Shown here: positions 26,437 through 35,900 of the stretch, piece after piece
Numbering within the stretch: position 1 is the first letter of the stretch
How the letters are laid out: each line of letters starts with the position of its first letter
Assembly: GCF_902833225.1 (NCBI RefSeq)
Contig: NZ_CADFEI010000003.1
Coordinates: 124,001-188,000 of the forward strand
Direction: 5' to 3'
DNA from: Burkholderia sp. BCC1644
GTDB lineage: Bacteria > Pseudomonadota > Gammaproteobacteria > Burkholderiales > Burkholderiaceae
DNA length: 64,000 nt
The notes under the pieces: model-generated
What the model was told of the DNA's origin: nothing
The model's input: the letters and a program-made list of their open reading frames with translations, nothing else
Database searches by the model: none
Translations under genes and position numbers: made by a program

Positions 26437-27696
26437 TCAGCGCTGCGCCGCGAGCGCGTCGGTAATCGCGACGAATCGCGCGATATCGTCCGGCGCATGA
26501 CAATGGAGCGGCGAGATCCGCACCGCGCCGCCGAGCCCGAACGATTTCAGCATCCGGCCCGAATACAGGCTCGATGCGACGCGCTCATAGACGATCACAC
26601 CGTGCTTCTCGTATTCCCGCACCGCCTGCGTCGGTTCAAGGTGCGCGAAGCCGATCCCGACGATCAGGTCGCGCTGCGTCAGGTCGTCACGATCCCAATA
26701 CACGTCGACGCCGTCGATCGCGCGCAACCCGTCGAGCAACGCGGCCAGCAGCGCGCGCTCGTGCAGCTCGATCCGGTGCATGCCCTCGACGAACAGCGTG
26801 CGGCGGTCGTCCGAATCGATGAAATACCGGCCGATCCAGGCCACGTAGTCGACGATCGCCGTCACGACCGCGAACTGCGCGGGCGCCGGGCTGCCGAGTT
26901 CCCATACGCCGCTCTCCTTCGCGGCGAGCCGGTGATGCGGCAATGCGGCCGCACGCGGCGACAGCCACGACATGCCCGAGCCGCGGCATCCGAAGAACTT
27001 GTACGGTGCGAAGTTGATCGCGTCGACCGGCGTGCGCTGCAGGTCGATGATCCCGTGCGGCGCATGCTGGACCGCGTCGACGACGATGAACAGATCGGGG
27101 TTCTTCTCGCGCGCCCGCGCGACGATCGTCTCGATGTCGAATTTCGCGCCGGAGATGTTCGACGCAGCCATCACGCTGAGCAGCGCGGTGTCCGCGTCGA
27201 CCAGCGACACGATCGCGTCGACGTCCACGCCGCCAGTCTCCGGATTGCTCGGCGCGATACGCAGCGTCTTGCCGGTCCGTTGCGCGTAAACCGTCATCGC
27301 GTCGTACGAGGACGGGTGTTCGAGCACGGTCGTCACCGCGTTGGTGCCCGGCACGTGCTCCATGATCGCGCGCACCATGTCGAACATCGCGCCCGACGCG
27401 GTCAGCGACGCATACACGGTGCCGCCCTGCGCGTTCAGGATCGTGCGCACGTCGTCCTCGCCGCGCGACTGGATCGCCTGCAGATCGAGCGCGCGCGCGT
27501 GGATCCGCTCCGGGCAATCGGGCAGCGCATCGACCCGTGCGTACGCGTCGACCGCGGCCTTCAACCGGAACGACCCGCCTGCGTTGTCGAAGAACAGCCG
27601 CTCGCGGCCGTCGACGTCGCGATCGACGTGATGAAAGCGCGACTTGATTTGCTGTATCAACGCGTCGGGAAAAAGTGCACCACGGGGACTGCTCAT
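26437..27696 (-). CDS. Class V aminotransferase / cysteine-desulfurase-like PLP enzyme
   Basis: 419 residues. RLFFDNAGGSFRLKAAVDAY is the N-terminal substrate loop. TASGAMFDMVRAIM gives the phosphate-binding helix, FIVVDAVQHAPHGIIDL contains the Asp and His that contact PLP, and DAINFAPYKFFGCRGSGMSWL contains the PLP-binding Lys. The C-terminal domain ends with GGAVRISPLHCHAPDDIARF. The group includes cysteine desulfurases, selenocysteine lyases and isopenicillin epimerase-like enzymes; the exact reaction is unclear. The start has GGAGC upstream. It follows the symporter gene on the same strand after 53 bases, so the symporter may supply its substrate. Confidence 0.8.
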   Translation of the reverse strand: MSSPRGALFPDALIQQIKSRFHHVDRDVDGRERLFFDNAGGSFRLKAAVDAYARVDALPDCPERIHARALDLQAIQSRGEDDVRTILNAQGGTVYASLTASGAMFDMVRAIMEHVPGTNAVTTVLEHPSSYDAMTVYAQRTGKTLRIAPSNPETGGVDVDAIVSLVDADTALLSVMAASNISGAKFDIETIVARAREKNPDLFIVVDAVQHAPHGIIDLQRTPVDAINFAPYKFFGCRGSGMSWLSPRAAALPHHRLAAKESGVWELGSPAPAQFAVVTAIVDYVAWIGRYFIDSDDRRTLFVEGMHRIELHERALLAALLDGLRAIDGVDVYWDRDDLTQRDLIVGIGFAHLEPTQAVREYEKHGVIVYERVASSLYSGRMLKSFGLGGAVRISPLHCHAPDDIARFVAITDALAAQR

Positions 27697-27749
27697 CTTC
27701 GATGCTCCTGTTTGCTTCGGAATGTTGTGCGATACGTGCATGGCGGCGT

Positions 27750-29078
27750 TCAGCCGCGCAGCGATTCGACGTACGCGCGGCCCTTCTCCGCGTCGTACCG
27801 GCCTTCCCATTTCGCGATGACGAGCGGCGCGAGCGCGTTGCCGACGACGTTCAGCGCGGTGCGGCCCATGTCCATGATCCGGTCGACGCCGGCAATGAAC
27901 GCGAGCCCTTCGAGCGGCAACCCCGCACTCGCGAGCGTCGCGAGCATGATCACGAACATGAAGCCCGGCACACCGGCGGCGCCCTTCGACGTGACGACCA
28001 TGGTCAGCGTCAGCAGCACCTGCTGCTGCCAGCCGAGATGCACGCCATAGAGCTGCGCGACGAACAGCGTGCCGATGCCGAGATAGATCGACGCGCCGTC
28101 GAGGTTGAACGTGTAGCCGGTCGGCACCACGAACGTCGTGATGCTCTTCGGCACGCCGTAGTCCTCCATCTTCTTCATCAACTGCGGCAGCACGGTCGCC
28201 GAGCTGCAGGTCGAGAACGCGATGATCAGCTCGTCCTTGATCACGCGCAGCAGCGTCAGGATGCGGAACCCGAACAGCCGCGCGATCACGCCGAGCACGG
28301 CGATCGCGAACAGCAGGATCGCGAAGTAAGTGACGGCGACGAGTTTCAGCAGCGGCAGCAGCGATCCGAAGCCGAAGCTCGAAACGGTCACCGCGATCAG
28401 CGCGCACACGCCGACCGGCGCATAGCGCATCACCATGTTCGTCACCTTGAACATCGCATCGGCGATGCCCTTGAGCATCGCGAGCACCGGCTTGCGATGT
28501 TCTTCCGGCACCGACTGCAGCCCGAGCCCGAACAGCAGCGAGAAAAAGATCACCGGCAGCAGGTCGCCCTTCGCCATCGACGCGACGATGTTGTCCGGGA
28601 TGATGCCGAGCACCAGCGCCATCAGCCCGTGATGCGCCTGCTGCACCTGTTGCGTGGTCTGCTGGTAACGGGAAATGTCGGTGTGCCCGAGTTGCGACAT
28701 GTCGGTGCCGACGCCCGGCTGCAGCACGTTGCCGATCACGAGCCCGAGCACGATCGCGATCGTCGTGATCACCTCGAAATAGAGCAGCGTCTTGAGGCCG
28801 AGGCGGCCGAGCGACTTGCCGTCGCCGACGCCGGCGATGCCGATCACCATGCTCGTGAACACGATCGGCACGACGATCATCCGCACCAGCTTGATGAAGA
28901 TGTCGCCGGCCGGCTGCAGCAACCCGGACACGACCGTGTCGCGCAGCTGCGGAAACCGGTTCAGCACGAGCCCGGTCGCGATGCCGATGACGAGGCCGAT
29001 GACGATCTGCCACGCGAGCCCGACGCGCGGCTTGCGGGCCGCGTCGGCGACGGGCGGGGAATCGATGACGGTGTCCAT
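27750..29078 (-). CDS. Dicarboxylate/amino acid:cation symporter (DAACS, GltP/DctA-like)
   Basis: 442 residues. IFIKLVRMIVVPIVFTSMVIGIAG, STCSSATVLPQLMKKMEDYG (serine-rich re-entrant loop HP1), PTGYTFNLDGASIYLGIGTLFVAQ (TM7 NMD-like motif), VVTSKGAAGVPG (HP2) and DRIMDMGRTALNVVGNALAPLVIAKWEG (TM8) are all conserved in this family. The Arg in TM8 suggests acidic amino acid or C4-dicarboxylate transport with protons or sodium. Start with GGAG 8 bases upstream. It is divergent from a LysR gene and upstream of a PLP enzyme, forming a probable uptake-and-use unit. Confidence 0.92.
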   Translation of the reverse strand: MDTVIDSPPVADAARKPRVGLAWQIVIGLVIGIATGLVLNRFPQLRDTVVSGLLQPAGDIFIKLVRMIVVPIVFTSMVIGIAGVGDGKSLGRLGLKTLLYFEVITTIAIVLGLVIGNVLQPGVGTDMSQLGHTDISRYQQTTQQVQQAHHGLMALVLGIIPDNIVASMAKGDLLPVIFFSLLFGLGLQSVPEEHRKPVLAMLKGIADAMFKVTNMVMRYAPVGVCALIAVTVSSFGFGSLLPLLKLVAVTYFAILLFAIAVLGVIARLFGFRILTLLRVIKDELIIAFSTCSSATVLPQLMKKMEDYGVPKSITTFVVPTGYTFNLDGASIYLGIGTLFVAQLYGVHLGWQQQVLLTLTMVVTSKGAAGVPGFMFVIMLATLASAGLPLEGLAFIAGVDRIMDMGRTALNVVGNALAPLVIAKWEGRYDAEKGRAYVESLRG

Positions 29079-29195
29079 GCAATCTCCAGGAAATGGGGGT
29101 TCGATTGAACGCTGGGTGCGATGCGGCGCGTTTTCTGATGAACGCACTCGCCAGGCGACGCAACGGGAGCACCTTAAACAGCCGAAATATGTAAA

Positions 29196-29236
29196 AAAAG
29201 CGATTTTTTGACATGCGAACATATCGCTTTTATTCA
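29196..29236 (+). promoter_or_regulatory. Divergent promoter and operator of the LysR/symporter pair
   Basis: A -35 box TTGACA (29208-29213) and -10 box TATTCA (29231-29236) with 17-base spacing point to the LysR gene. A perfect inverted repeat AAAAGCGAT (29196-29204) and ATCGCTTTT (29223-29231) brackets the -35 and overlaps the -10. This is the expected place for LysR autoregulation; assignment is inference. Confidence 0.6.
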
Positions 29237-29254
29237 TCTATCGAGGGACACGCG

Positions 29255-30172
29255 ATGCTGACGTTCAAGCAGATGGAAGCGCTGTACTGGATCGTGCAGC
29301 TCGGCTCGTTCGACGCGGCCGCGACGCGCCTGAACACGACGCAGTCGGCCGTATCGAAGCGGATCCAGGAACTCGAACGCGCGTTCGAGCTAACCGTCTT
29401 CGATCGCGCGCATCGCAGCGCGCGGCTCACCGACAAGGGCGCGGAGCTGTTCGATCACGCGAAGGAACTGCTCGAGCAACGCGATCGCGTGGTCGAGCGG
29501 ATGAGTTCGAAGGAAGCGCTGGTACGGCATGTCCGGATCGGCGTGACCGAGCTGACCGCGCTGACGTGGCTGCCGCGCCTGATCGCGGCGATCCAGGCCG
29601 CGTATCCGCGCGTGCACGTGGAAGCCGAGGTGGACCTGACCGCGACGCTGCGCGACCGGCTCGCGGCCGACACGATCGATCTGATCGTGGTCCCGCAGAT
29701 TCATGCGACGGATGCGTTCACGGCGACGGTGGTCGGCGAGGTCGACAACGCGTGGATGTGCGCGTCCGGATTCATGCCGAAGTCCCGGGCCGCCCTTGCG
29801 TTGACGGACATCGCGCGGTTTCCGCTGATCCTGCAAGGGAACCTGTCGGGCACCGGGCACCTGTACACGCGCTTTCTGCAGGAACACGGCGTCGCGATGC
29901 AGCGCGTGCTGTCGAGCAACAGCCTGCTCGCGCAGATCGGCCTGACGCTGTCGGGGCTGGGTGTCAGCTATCTACCCAAGGCGTGCGTCGCGCACCTCGT
30001 CGCTTGCGACGCGCTGGAGATCGTGCGCACGCAGCCGGCGCTGCCGCCGGTTCGCTACGTCGCGCTGCATCGCGCCGAACGCGCCCATTCGCTGACCGCC
30101 GAGATCGTCGGGCTCGCGGCGCAGGCGTGCGATTTCAGCACGAGCCTGCTGGATCCCCGGGCGCATGAATAA
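29255..30172 (+). CDS. LysR-family transcriptional regulator
   Basis: 305 residues from the ATG preceded by GAGGGA; the frame opens 42 bases earlier, but the extra residues are not family-like. MLTFKQMEALYWIVQLGSFDAAATRLNTTQSAVSKRIQELERAFELTVFDR is the helix-turn-helix. The effector domain starts near residue 90 (VRIGVTELTALTWLPRL). The SAVSKRIQELE recognition helix resembles regulators of amino acid catabolism. It is divergent from the DAACS symporter and PLP enzyme genes and probably controls them. Confidence 0.9.
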   Translation: MLTFKQMEALYWIVQLGSFDAAATRLNTTQSAVSKRIQELERAFELTVFDRAHRSARLTDKGAELFDHAKELLEQRDRVVERMSSKEALVRHVRIGVTELTALTWLPRLIAAIQAAYPRVHVEAEVDLTATLRDRLAADTIDLIVVPQIHATDAFTATVVGEVDNAWMCASGFMPKSRAALALTDIARFPLILQGNLSGTGHLYTRFLQEHGVAMQRVLSSNSLLAQIGLTLSGLGVSYLPKACVAHLVACDALEIVRTQPALPPVRYVALHRAERAHSLTAEIVGLAAQACDFSTSLLDPRAHE

Positions 30173-30603
30173 CGAAGCATCCCGACAACGGGAACGGCCC
30201 GACCGGCCCATGACGCGATGCGCGTGCATCGCTGCACACCGAGGCACACGGTCAGATCTCCAGCGTCATCGATCACGTGCTGCGCATTCAGGATTGAACG
30301 GAATCACCTTGACGCGACGCGCCGGCGGCTTCGCTACGCATATTCCGACGCCAACGAGCCGCCGTCACCGCAACGTCGCGAACGTCGAACCGCCAGTGTG
30401 CTGCTCCGCACAAAGCGGTATCGGGTTGCGCCGGCTTCGGGCACGAATCATGCACGAAGCGCCACCGGCGCCATCACCGTCGCCACGATCAGCGTGACCC
30501 GGCGCTAGCGCAAACCCGAACCCGGTTGCACTGTTCATCGCCATTCTGGTCCTGTATCGTCCTCCCATTCCCGATTGCGAAACCGCTGCATGGGAGGCTT
30601 ACG
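30173..30603. other. Intergenic, no gene seen
   Basis: This 431-base region between the LysR gene and the second symporter gene has short frames only. It should contain the promoter of the symporter plus binding-protein operon. Confidence 0.45.
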
Positions 30604-31911
30604 ATGCGTAAAAAGAATGCTGCAGCCGTCTGGATCCTGATCGCGATGGTGGCAGGCATCGCGATCGGCTACATGGTCTTCACGAGCTTTCCGGACAAGA
30701 AGGCCGCCGCCGAAGTCGCCGGATACATCTCGCTCGTCTCCGACGTGTTCCTGCGCCTGATCAAGATGGTGATCGGGCCGCTCGTCTTCTCCACGCTGGT
30801 CGTCGGCATCGCGCACATGGGCGACGCGGCCTCGGTCGGGCGCGTGTTCGCGAAATCGATTACCTGGTTCATCACCGCGTCGCTGGTCTCGCTGCTGCTC
30901 GGGCTGCTGATGGCGAACCTGCTGCGACCCGGCGACAATCTCGGCTTGCCGCTGCCGGACATCGGCGCATCCGCGAACCTCGCGACGTCCAAGTTCACGC
31001 TGAAGGATTTCGTCGGCCACATGGTGCCGAGGTCGTTCGCCGAGGCGATGAGCAATAACGAAATCCTGCAGATCGTCGTGTTCTCGATGTTCTTCGGCGT
31101 CGCGCTCGCCGCGCTCGGCGATCGCGGCAAGGTCCTCATCGCCGCGATCGACCAGTTGTCGCACGTGATGCTCAAGATCACCGGCTACGTGATGAAGCTC
31201 GCGCCGCTCGCGGTGATGGCCGCGATGGCCGCCACCGTCGCGGTCAACGGGCTGTCGGTACTGCTGAAGTTCGCGGTGTTCATGGGCGACTTCTACGTCA
31301 GCCTGTTCCTGCTCTGGGGCCTGCTCGTGTGTGCCGGGCTGGTGTTCCTCGGGCCGCGGGTGTTCAAGCTGCTGGTGCTGATCAAGGAAGCGTTCATGCT
31401 GTCGTTCGCGACGGCCAGCTCCGAAGCCGCGTACCCGAAGATCCTCGACGCGCTCGACCGTTTCGGCGTGAAGCGCAAGATCTCGAGCTTCGTGATGCCG
31501 ATGGGCTATTCGTTCAACCTCGACGGGTCGATGATGTACTGCACGTTCGCGTCGCTATTCATCGCGCAGGCGTACAACATGCACCTGTCGCTGGGCACGC
31601 AGATCACGATGCTGCTCGTGCTGATGCTCACGTCGAAGGGGATGGCCGGCGTGCCGCGCGCCTCGCTCGTCGTGATCGCGGCCACGCTGCACCAGTTCGG
31701 GCTGCCGGAGGCCGGGCTGCTGCTGATTCTCGGCGTCGACACGTTCCTCGACATGGGCCGCTCGGCCACCAATGCGGTGGGCAACTCGATCGCGAGCGCG
31801 GTGGTCGCGAAGTGGGAAGGCCAGCTCCTGTCGGAAGCGGAAGCCGAAGCCAACGCGGCGCGCATCGAAGCGGAACAGGAAGCGTCAATCGCACATCCGA
31901 CGCAAGTCTGA
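30604..31911 (+). CDS. Dicarboxylate/amino acid:cation symporter (DAACS), second copy
   Basis: 435 residues. The same family blocks as the 27.7 kb copy are present: LRLIKMVIGPLVFSTLVVGIAHMGD, ATASSEAAYPKILDALDRFGV (HP1), PMGYSFNLDGSMMYCTFASLFIAQA (TM7), LTSKGMAGVPRASLVV (HP2) and DTFLDMGRSATNAVGNSIASAVVAKWEG (TM8). The C-terminus has a Glu/Ala-rich cytosolic tail. It is clearly diverged from the first copy, so not a recent duplicate. The ATG has GGGAGG upstream. The secreted binding-protein gene begins 13 bases after its stop. Confidence 0.92.
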   Translation: MRKKNAAAVWILIAMVAGIAIGYMVFTSFPDKKAAAEVAGYISLVSDVFLRLIKMVIGPLVFSTLVVGIAHMGDAASVGRVFAKSITWFITASLVSLLLGLLMANLLRPGDNLGLPLPDIGASANLATSKFTLKDFVGHMVPRSFAEAMSNNEILQIVVFSMFFGVALAALGDRGKVLIAAIDQLSHVMLKITGYVMKLAPLAVMAAMAATVAVNGLSVLLKFAVFMGDFYVSLFLLWGLLVCAGLVFLGPRVFKLLVLIKEAFMLSFATASSEAAYPKILDALDRFGVKRKISSFVMPMGYSFNLDGSMMYCTFASLFIAQAYNMHLSLGTQITMLLVLMLTSKGMAGVPRASLVVIAATLHQFGLPEAGLLLILGVDTFLDMGRSATNAVGNSIASAVVAKWEGQLLSEAEAEANAARIEAEQEASIAHPTQV

Positions 31912-31924
31912 CGGAGGCCCGGCG

Positions 31925-32866
31925 ATGAAGATGCAGCGATTCTGGCGTGCGCTCGCGCTCGCGGGCCTGCTCGCCACGGGCGCGACCTCGCGCGCGGAAG
32001 ATGCGCCGTCGACGCTGCCGCGCGTCGAGCCGTTCGCGCCGGCCCAACTGACCGGCACGCTCGCGAAGGTGCGCGGCAGCGGCACGATCGCGCTCGGCTA
32101 TCGCGACGCGTCGATCCCGTTCTCGTACCTGAACGCGCGCAACCAGCCGATCGGCTATTCGATCGAGCTGTGCAAGGCGCTCGTGGCGTCGATCGAGGAT
32201 GCGATCAACAAGAGCCTGACGATCCGCTGGGTGCCGGTCACGTCCGACAACCGTATCGACGCGGTGGTCGGCGGCAAGATCGATCTGGAATGCGGCTCCA
32301 CGACGAGCAACCTGGAGCGCCAGAAACGCGTGGCGTTCTCGCCGATCTTCTTCGTGGCCGGCACGAAGGTGATGGTGAAACGCGGCGCGCCGATCCGCTC
32401 GTTCCGCGATCTCGCGGGCAGGAAAGTCGCGGTGACGGCCGGCACGACCAACGAGAAGGCGCTGCGCGACCTGAACGACCGGTTCAGGCTCGGGATCCAG
32501 CTACAGGTGGTGCCGGACCATGCGCAGGGCTTCGCACTCGTCGCGAACGGCGGCGCCGACGCGTTCGCGACGGACGACGTACTGCTGTACGGCCTGATTG
32601 CCGAGAATGCGAGCAAGGGCGGCCAGTACGACGTGGTGGGCGACTTCCTGTCCTACGACCCGTACGGCATCATGTTCCGCAAGGACGATCCGCAGCTCGC
32701 TCAGGTCGTGAAAAGCACGTTCCAGGAACTGGCCACCGACGGCGAGATCGCGCGTCAGTACAAGCGCTGGTTCCTGCGCCCGCTTCCGTCGGGCTTGAGT
32801 CTCAACCTGCCGATGAGCCCGCAACTGGAGACCATCATCGAGACGATCGGCGTGAAGGGGGAATGA
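31925..32866 (+). CDS. Periplasmic amino acid-binding protein (SBP family 3)
   Basis: 313 residues. Signal peptide 1-24 (cut after SRA). LAKVRGSGTIALGYRDASIPFSYLN, GYSIELCKALV, DLECGSTTSNLERQKRVAFSPIFFVAGTKVMV and KVAVTAGTTNEKALRDLN match the GltI/DEBP glutamate-aspartate-binding subgroup, including the Cys in ECGSTT seen in that group. It should bind acidic amino acids in the periplasm. No ABC permease or ATPase is nearby. It is instead 13 bases downstream of a DAACS symporter, an unusual pairing. Confidence 0.88.
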   Translation: MKMQRFWRALALAGLLATGATSRAEDAPSTLPRVEPFAPAQLTGTLAKVRGSGTIALGYRDASIPFSYLNARNQPIGYSIELCKALVASIEDAINKSLTIRWVPVTSDNRIDAVVGGKIDLECGSTTSNLERQKRVAFSPIFFVAGTKVMVKRGAPIRSFRDLAGRKVAVTAGTTNEKALRDLNDRFRLGIQLQVVPDHAQGFALVANGGADAFATDDVLLYGLIAENASKGGQYDVVGDFLSYDPYGIMFRKDDPQLAQVVKSTFQELATDGEIARQYKRWFLRPLPSGLSLNLPMSPQLETIIETIGVKGE

Positions 32867-32946
32867 GCGCAGCGACCTGAATGATGAAACAGGCGCGGCC
32901 CCGATGCCGCTCGTGGCACCGGAGCCGCTCGCCGGATACAACGCGT

Positions 32947-35900
32947 TCAGCCGACCCGTGCCGCGCCCTGCTGCTCCGCTTCAACGTCTTCGCTGGCCGT
33001 CCGCGCCAGCACCGGCTTCAACGCCTGCCCCGTATGGCTCGCGCTCACCTTCACGAGCGCTTCGGGCGGCGCGGCCGCGACGATCGTACCGCCGCCCACG
33101 CCGCCTTCCGGCCCGAGATCGATGATCCAGTCGGCTTCCGCGATCACGTCGAGGTCATGCTCGATCACGACGACGCTGTGCCCCGCATCGACGAGCCGGT
33201 GCAGCACGCGGATCAGCTTCGCGACGTCCGCCATGTGCAGGCCGACCGTCGGTTCGTCGAGCACGTACAGCGTATGCGGCGCCTTCTGCCCGCGCCGCGT
33301 GATGTCGTCGCGCACCTTCGTGAGTTCGGTGACGAGCTTGATGCGCTGCGCCTCGCCGCCGGACAACGTCGGCGACGGCTGGCCGAGCGTCAGGTAGCCG
33401 AGCCCGACATCCTTCATCAGCTGCAGCGGATGCGCGATGTTCGAGATCGGCGCGAAGAATTCCACGGCCTCGTCGATCTCCATTGTCAGCACGTCGCCGA
33501 TGTTCCGGCCGCGCCACGTGACGGCGAGCGTCTCCGGGTTGAAGCGCTGCCCGTGGCACACGTCGCACGGCACCTTCACGTCGGGCAGGAAGCTCATGCC
33601 GATCGTGCGCACGCCTTGCCCTTCGCACGCGGGGCAACGCCCGTCGCCCGTATTGAACGAGAATCGCGACGCCGTATAACCGCGTGCACGCGCCTCCAGC
33701 GTATCGGCGAACAGCTTGCGGATCGTGTCCCACACGCCGATATAGGTCGCCGGGCACGAACGCGGCGTCTTGCCGATCGGCGTCTGGTCGACTTCGAGCA
33801 CGCGGTCGATCTGCTCCCAGCCGCTCAGCGACTCGCAGCCCTGCCACGCATGCGTGACATTCAGCGACGGCCGCGGCGCGCTGCGCGCGAGCACGCTCGA
33901 ACGGCGGTTGGTGGCCGGTGCGTCCTGCTGCGCGGCCTTGCGCGCGCGCCGCGTGGCCGGCGACGACAGCACCGAGCGGCCAACCGCGTCGAGCAGGTTC
34001 GTCATCAGCACGTCGCGCGCAAGCGTCGACTTGCCTGAACCGCTGACGCCCGTCACCGCGACGAGCCGCGCGAGCGGAATGCCGACCGTGACGTCGCGCA
34101 GGTTGTGCAGCCGTGCACCATGCACGGTCAGCCACGCCTCCGGCACGGCCGCGCCGCCCTTCTTGCCCGGCAGGCTCACGCTGCGGCGCGGCTGCAGCGG
34201 GTGCGTCATCGGCTGCGCGAGCAGCCGGCCCGTGACCGAATCGGCCTGCGCGGCGAGATCGGCGACCGCGCCCTGCGCGACCAGCGTGCCGCCACGCTTG
34301 CCGGCGCCCGGGCCGACGTCGATGATGTGATCGGCGCGGCGGATCGTGTCCTCGTCATGCTCGACGACGACGAGCGTATTGCCCTTGTCGCCGAGCTTGC
34401 GCAGCGCGTCGAGCAGGATCTGGTTGTCGCGCGGATGCAGGCCGATCGTCGGCTCGTCGAGCACGTAGCAGACGCCCTGCAGGTTGCTGCCGAGCTGCGC
34501 GGCAAGCCGGATGCGCTGCGCTTCGCCGCCCGACAGGCTCGGCGCCGCGCGATCGAGGCTCAGGTAGCCGAGCCCGACTTCCTCGAGAAACGCGAGGCGG
34601 CTGCCGATCTCGCTGACGATGTCGCGCGCGATCTGCGCGTCACGCCCCGTCAGCTCCAGCCCGTCGATCCAGCGGCGCGTGTCCGACACCGTCCATTGCG
34701 CGACCTCGACGATCGGATGCGCGTCGAACGTGACCGCGCGCGCGGACGGGTTCAGCCGCGTACCGTTGCAATCCGGGCACGGCTCGTTGCCGACACCTTC
34801 CGGTTCCTGCTCGTCCGACGGCAGCGTTTGCTCGCGGCCGCGATCGTCCCCGGCGAGCACCGTGTCGTCGTACGCGGCGCGCTGCTCGCGCGTGAGCGTG
34901 ACGCCGGTGCCCACGCAGGTCGTGCACCAGCCATGCTTGCTGTTGTACGAGAACATCCGCGGGTCCAGCTCCGGATAGCTCGTGCCGCACACCGGGCACG
35001 CACGCTTGACCGACAGCACCTTGATCGTGCCGACGCGCGCGGTCGACCGGTCACCCTGCATCGCATCGTGCAGCCCGTCGAGCGGCGCGAGCAGATGCAT
35101 CACGCCCTTGCCGAGCTCGAGCGTCTCGTCGAGCCTGCGCCGCAATTCGGCTTCGTTGTCCGGCGACACGACGAGATCGGCGACCGGCAACTCGATCGTA
35201 TGCTCGCGGAAGCGATCGAGCTTCGGCCACGGATCGACCGGCACGAACTCGCCGTCGACACGCAGATGCGTGCTGCCGCGCGCCTTCGCCCACTTCGCGA
35301 GATCCGTGTACACGCCCTTGCGGTTGACGACGAGCGGCGCGAGCAGCCCGACGTGTTCGCCGCGATGGTCGCGCAGCAGCTGCGCGGCGATCGATTCGAC
35401 CGATTGCGACGTGACCGGCGTACCGTCGTGGACACAATGCTGCAGCCCGAGCTTCACGTACAGCAGCCGCAGGAAGTGCCACACCTCGGACGTGGTCGCG
35501 ACCGTGCTCTTGCGCCCGCCGCGCGACAGCCGCTGCTCGATCGCAACGGTCGGCGGAATGCCATACACCGCGTCGACTTCGGGGCGGCCGGCCGGCTGCA
35601 CGATCGAGCGTGCGTATGCGTTCAGCGATTCGAGGTAGCGGCGCTGGCCTTCGTGAAACAGGATGTCGAACGCGAGCGTCGACTTGCCGGACCCCGACAC
35701 GCCGGTGATCACGTTGAACTTGCCGTGCGGGATGTCGACATCGAGCGCCTTCAGGTTGTGCTCGCGCGCGTTGACGATCCGCACGACGTCCTCGCCTTCG
35801 ATCGCGCGCCGCTCGCGCGCCGCGTTCAGCACGGCTTGCAGCGGCTTGCCTTCGTCGGCGAGCGCCGCTTCGGCATCCATCGCGCGGTCGTACTGCAGCA

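Noticed and set aside
27675..29108. 477-residue plus-strand frame opposite the DAACS symporter
   Set aside because: His/Arg/Asp-rich shadow of a membrane-protein gene; no start signal.
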